Assembly: GCA_030622775.1 (NCBI GenBank)
Contig: JAUXFS010000120.1
Location: 1 to 6,302 of the forward strand
DNA length: 6,302 bases
Reading direction: 5' to 3'
DNA from: Rhodospirillales bacterium
GTDB lineage: Bacteria; Pseudomonadota; Alphaproteobacteria; Rhodospirillales; Defluviicoccaceae
Position numbers and translations under genes: made by a program. Below, piece by piece: positions 4,465-6,302 of the stretch. The first letter of the stretch is position 1. Every line of letters begins with the position of its first letter. The notes under the pieces are model-generated. The model ran no database searches. It worked only from the letters and a program-made list of their open reading frames with translations, and was not told where the DNA came from.

Positions 4465-6302
4465 ATGATCGGTCGAATTGGCAAGGGCCTCCTCCTTGGC
4501 GCCGTCATCGGCGCCGCCGGCGCCCTGTTCGCGCTCACGCCGCTCGGCATGGCCTTCGAGGAGACGGTCGGGCTGACCTGGCTGTTCAAGGTCCGCGGCC
4601 CGGTCGACCCGCCGAACCGGGTCGCGGTCGTCGGCATCGACCGGGCGTCCGCCGAAGCTCTCGGGCTTCCACCGCAACCGCGGAAATGGCCGCGGTCGCT
4701 GCACGCCCAACTCATCGACACCCTGGTCCGCCGCGGCGCATCGGTGATCGTCTTCGACATGATCCTGGATGCGCCGGGCAACCCGGTGGAGGACGCCGCC
4801 CTGGCGGCGTCGATCCGCGACGCCGGCCGGGTGGTGCTGTTCGAACACCTGGAACGGCGGCTGCAACCGCTGACCGGCGCCGACGGCACCTTCACCGCTT
4901 GGGTGTCGACGGAGCGGTTGCGGCCGCCGCTGCCGTTCCTCGCCGAGGCGGCACGGGGACTGGCGCCGTTTCCGCTGCCGAGGGTGCCGGCGCGGGTCAA
5001 CCAGTTCTGGGCGTTCAAGCAGGGCGCCGGCGACGTGGCGACTCTCCCCGCGGTCGCCTTGCAGGTCTACGGGCTCGGCGCGTACGAACGATGGCGGGCG
5101 ATGTTGCGCGACGCCGGCGCGCCGAACATCGAGACCCTACCGCAGGGCCTCTCGGCGTTGACCAACGCCGCCGTGCTGCGCGAGGCGATCGGAACAATGC
5201 GGGCCGCCTTCAGGCAGGTTCCGGATCTCGGTCCGAGGATCGCCGAGGCCGCCGTCCGCGACAACGATCATCCGGCGGCGTCCGGCGTCACCGGGGAACG
5301 GCGCGGCGTCCTCGGGGCGCTCGCCCGCCTCTATGGCGGCGGCGACAGCTATCACCTGAATTTCTACGGGCCGCCCGGCCACATCGAGACCATCCCCTAT
5401 CACCTCCTGATCGCCGACGACGCCCCCGCGACCACGGCGGAACGGCTCGAGCTCGCCGGCAAATGCGTCTTCGTCGGCTGGTCGGAGCTGGCGATCGCGG
5501 CGAAGGAGGACGGCTTCTATACGGTGTTCTCGCGCGACGACGGCATCGATCTGAGCGGGGTCGAGATCGCCGCGACGGCGTTCGCCAATCTGCTCGAAGG
5601 CACCTCCCTTCGCCCGACCTCGCCGTTGACGACCGCCGCGTTGCTGCTGGCTTTCGGCCTCGCCATCGGAACCGGCGCCGCCCTGCTGCCGGCTCTGGCC
5701 GCGGTGCCCCTGGCGCTGGTCGCCGTGGCGCTCTACGCCGCCGCCGCCCAGTTCGCGTTCGACGAGGCCCATGTCTGGGCGCCGATGGCGACCCCGCTGC
5801 TGGTCCAGGCGCCGCTGGCCCTGTTCGCCGGAACCCTCGGCCAGTACCTGCTGGCCCAGCGCCGGCGCCGACAGGCGACCCGGGCGATCGGCTACTACCT
5901 GCCGCAGGCGGCGGTCCGGGTGTTGACCGCCAGCGATGTCGACCCGCGCTCGATCAACCGGGTCGCCTACGCCACCTGTCTCGCCAGCGACGCCCAGGGC
6001 TTCACCACTTTCGCGGAAACCATGGGGCCGGGGGAGTCGGCGGCGTTCCTCAACGAATACTTCGACGCCCTGTCCGAACCCATCGATCGCCATAATGTCG
6101 ACGTCCGCGAGTTCCGCGCCGACGGGGTGATGTGCGCCTGGACCTCCGAGGAACCCGATCCGGCGGTGCGCGCCCGGGCCTGCCGCGCGGCGGTCGAGGC
6201 GATCGAGGCGATCGACCGGTTCAACGAGCGCCATGCGCCACTGAAGCTGCCGACCCGCATCGGCCTCCACGCCGGCGAGGTGTTCGTCGGCCACTCCGGC
6301 GG
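4465..6302 (+). CDS. CHASE2-domain class III adenylate/guanylate cyclase (3' end beyond window)
   Basis: The frame is open from ATG 4465 to the window end, giving 612 complete residues and no stop; an in-frame TAA at 4450 limits the start to this ATG. A membrane segment at about 8-28 is followed by an extracytoplasmic CHASE2 sensor (about 40-385) with VAVVGID (53-59), WPR (75-77), FDMILD (97-102), NFYG (299-302) and GVEIAA (365-370). Three membrane segments lie at about 390-465, then RRRR and a class III cyclase domain from about 495. Metal-binding aspartates are D509 in LASDAQGFT and D553 in RADGVMCAW; GLHAGEVFVGHSG is the next conserved block. The product should be cAMP or cGMP from ATP or GTP, tuned by a periplasmic signal. 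The residue that in adenylate cyclases is the purine-selecting Lys is Glu here (E549), and the usual Gly of the GD pair is Ala552. The second specificity residue lies beyond the window. Confidence 0.93.
   Translation, partial: MIGRIGKGLLLGAVIGAAGALFALTPLGMAFEETVGLTWLFKVRGPVDPPNRVAVVGIDRASAEALGLPPQPRKWPRSLHAQLIDTLVRRGASVIVFDMILDAPGNPVEDAALAASIRDAGRVVLFEHLERRLQPLTGADGTFTAWVSTERLRPPLPFLAEAARGLAPFPLPRVPARVNQFWAFKQGAGDVATLPAVALQVYGLGAYERWRAMLRDAGAPNIETLPQGLSALTNAAVLREAIGTMRAAFRQVPDLGPRIAEAAVRDNDHPAASGVTGERRGVLGALARLYGGGDSYHLNFYGPPGHIETIPYHLLIADDAPATTAERLELAGKCVFVGWSELAIAAKEDGFYTVFSRDDGIDLSGVEIAATAFANLLEGTSLRPTSPLTTAALLLAFGLAIGTGAALLPALAAVPLALVAVALYAAAAQFAFDEAHVWAPMATPLLVQAPLALFAGTLGQYLLAQRRRRQATRAIGYYLPQAAVRVLTASDVDPRSINRVAYATCLASDAQGFTTFAETMGPGESAAFLNEYFDALSEPIDRHNVDVREFRADGVMCAWTSEEPDPAVRARACRAAVEAIEAIDRFNERHAPLKLPTRIGLHAGEVFVGHSG

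Noticed and set aside
4686..6095. 469-residue plus-strand frame inside the cyclase region
   Set aside because: Extremely Arg/Gly/Pro-rich out-of-frame reading of the CHASE2 cyclase; the real frame begins at 4465 and stays open to the window end.
5137..6294. 385-residue minus-strand open frame
   Set aside because: Antisense to the CHASE2 cyclase, no recognisable domain; a GC-driven shadow.

Overview
The window is GC-rich DNA with strong G/C preference at third codon positions. Together with the gene types present (acyl-CoA dehydrogenase, exported cyclase-family hydrolase, CHASE2-type class III nucleotide cyclase, short GCGAGGAGCG palindromic repeats), this suggests a proteobacterium, most likely an alphaproteobacterium of the Rhodospirillales or Rhizobiales kind. 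That placement is inference; there is no rRNA or other marker gene.

Layout. Positions 1-39 hold the first 13 codons of a minus-strand gene that resembles the start of an IS30-family transposase, with a possible element end at about 60-90. Positions 88-386 contain no convincing gene, but there is a good intrinsic terminator firing on the minus strand (230-256). Positions 387-1005 are an accessory patch: seven copies of a palindromic repeat (34 bp when complete, 29 bp when truncated) and one small minus-strand GIY-YIG nuclease gene (479-766). Two complete copies, in inverted orientation, sit 10 bp upstream of its start codon and 23 bp downstream of its stop codon, so gene and repeats together look like a compact 389-bp mobile unit (422-810). 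Next to it are a 29-bp-period tandem array and a gene-less inverted pair of the same repeat.

From 1101 the window is ordinary chromosomal coding DNA: an acyl-CoA dehydrogenase (1101-2234, +), a secreted cyclase-family metal hydrolase with an altered metal-binding motif (2369-3427, +), a convergent small lipoprotein of unknown function (3531-4106, -), and the 5' 612 codons of a membrane-bound CHASE2/class III nucleotide cyclase (4465 to the window end, +), which has no stop codon inside the window.

Functional links. The dehydrogenase and the exported hydrolase are co-directional but 134 bp apart, so an operon is possible but unproven. The lipoprotein and the nucleotide cyclase are divergent and share a 358-bp control region containing a CRP-like half-palindrome and a hairpin leader, which raises the possibility of feedback on the cyclase by a cyclic-nucleotide receptor protein. 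The most novel candidate is the GIY-YIG gene with its closely fitted inverted repeats. Its architecture resembles the RAYT/REPIN systems, but with a different nuclease fold.
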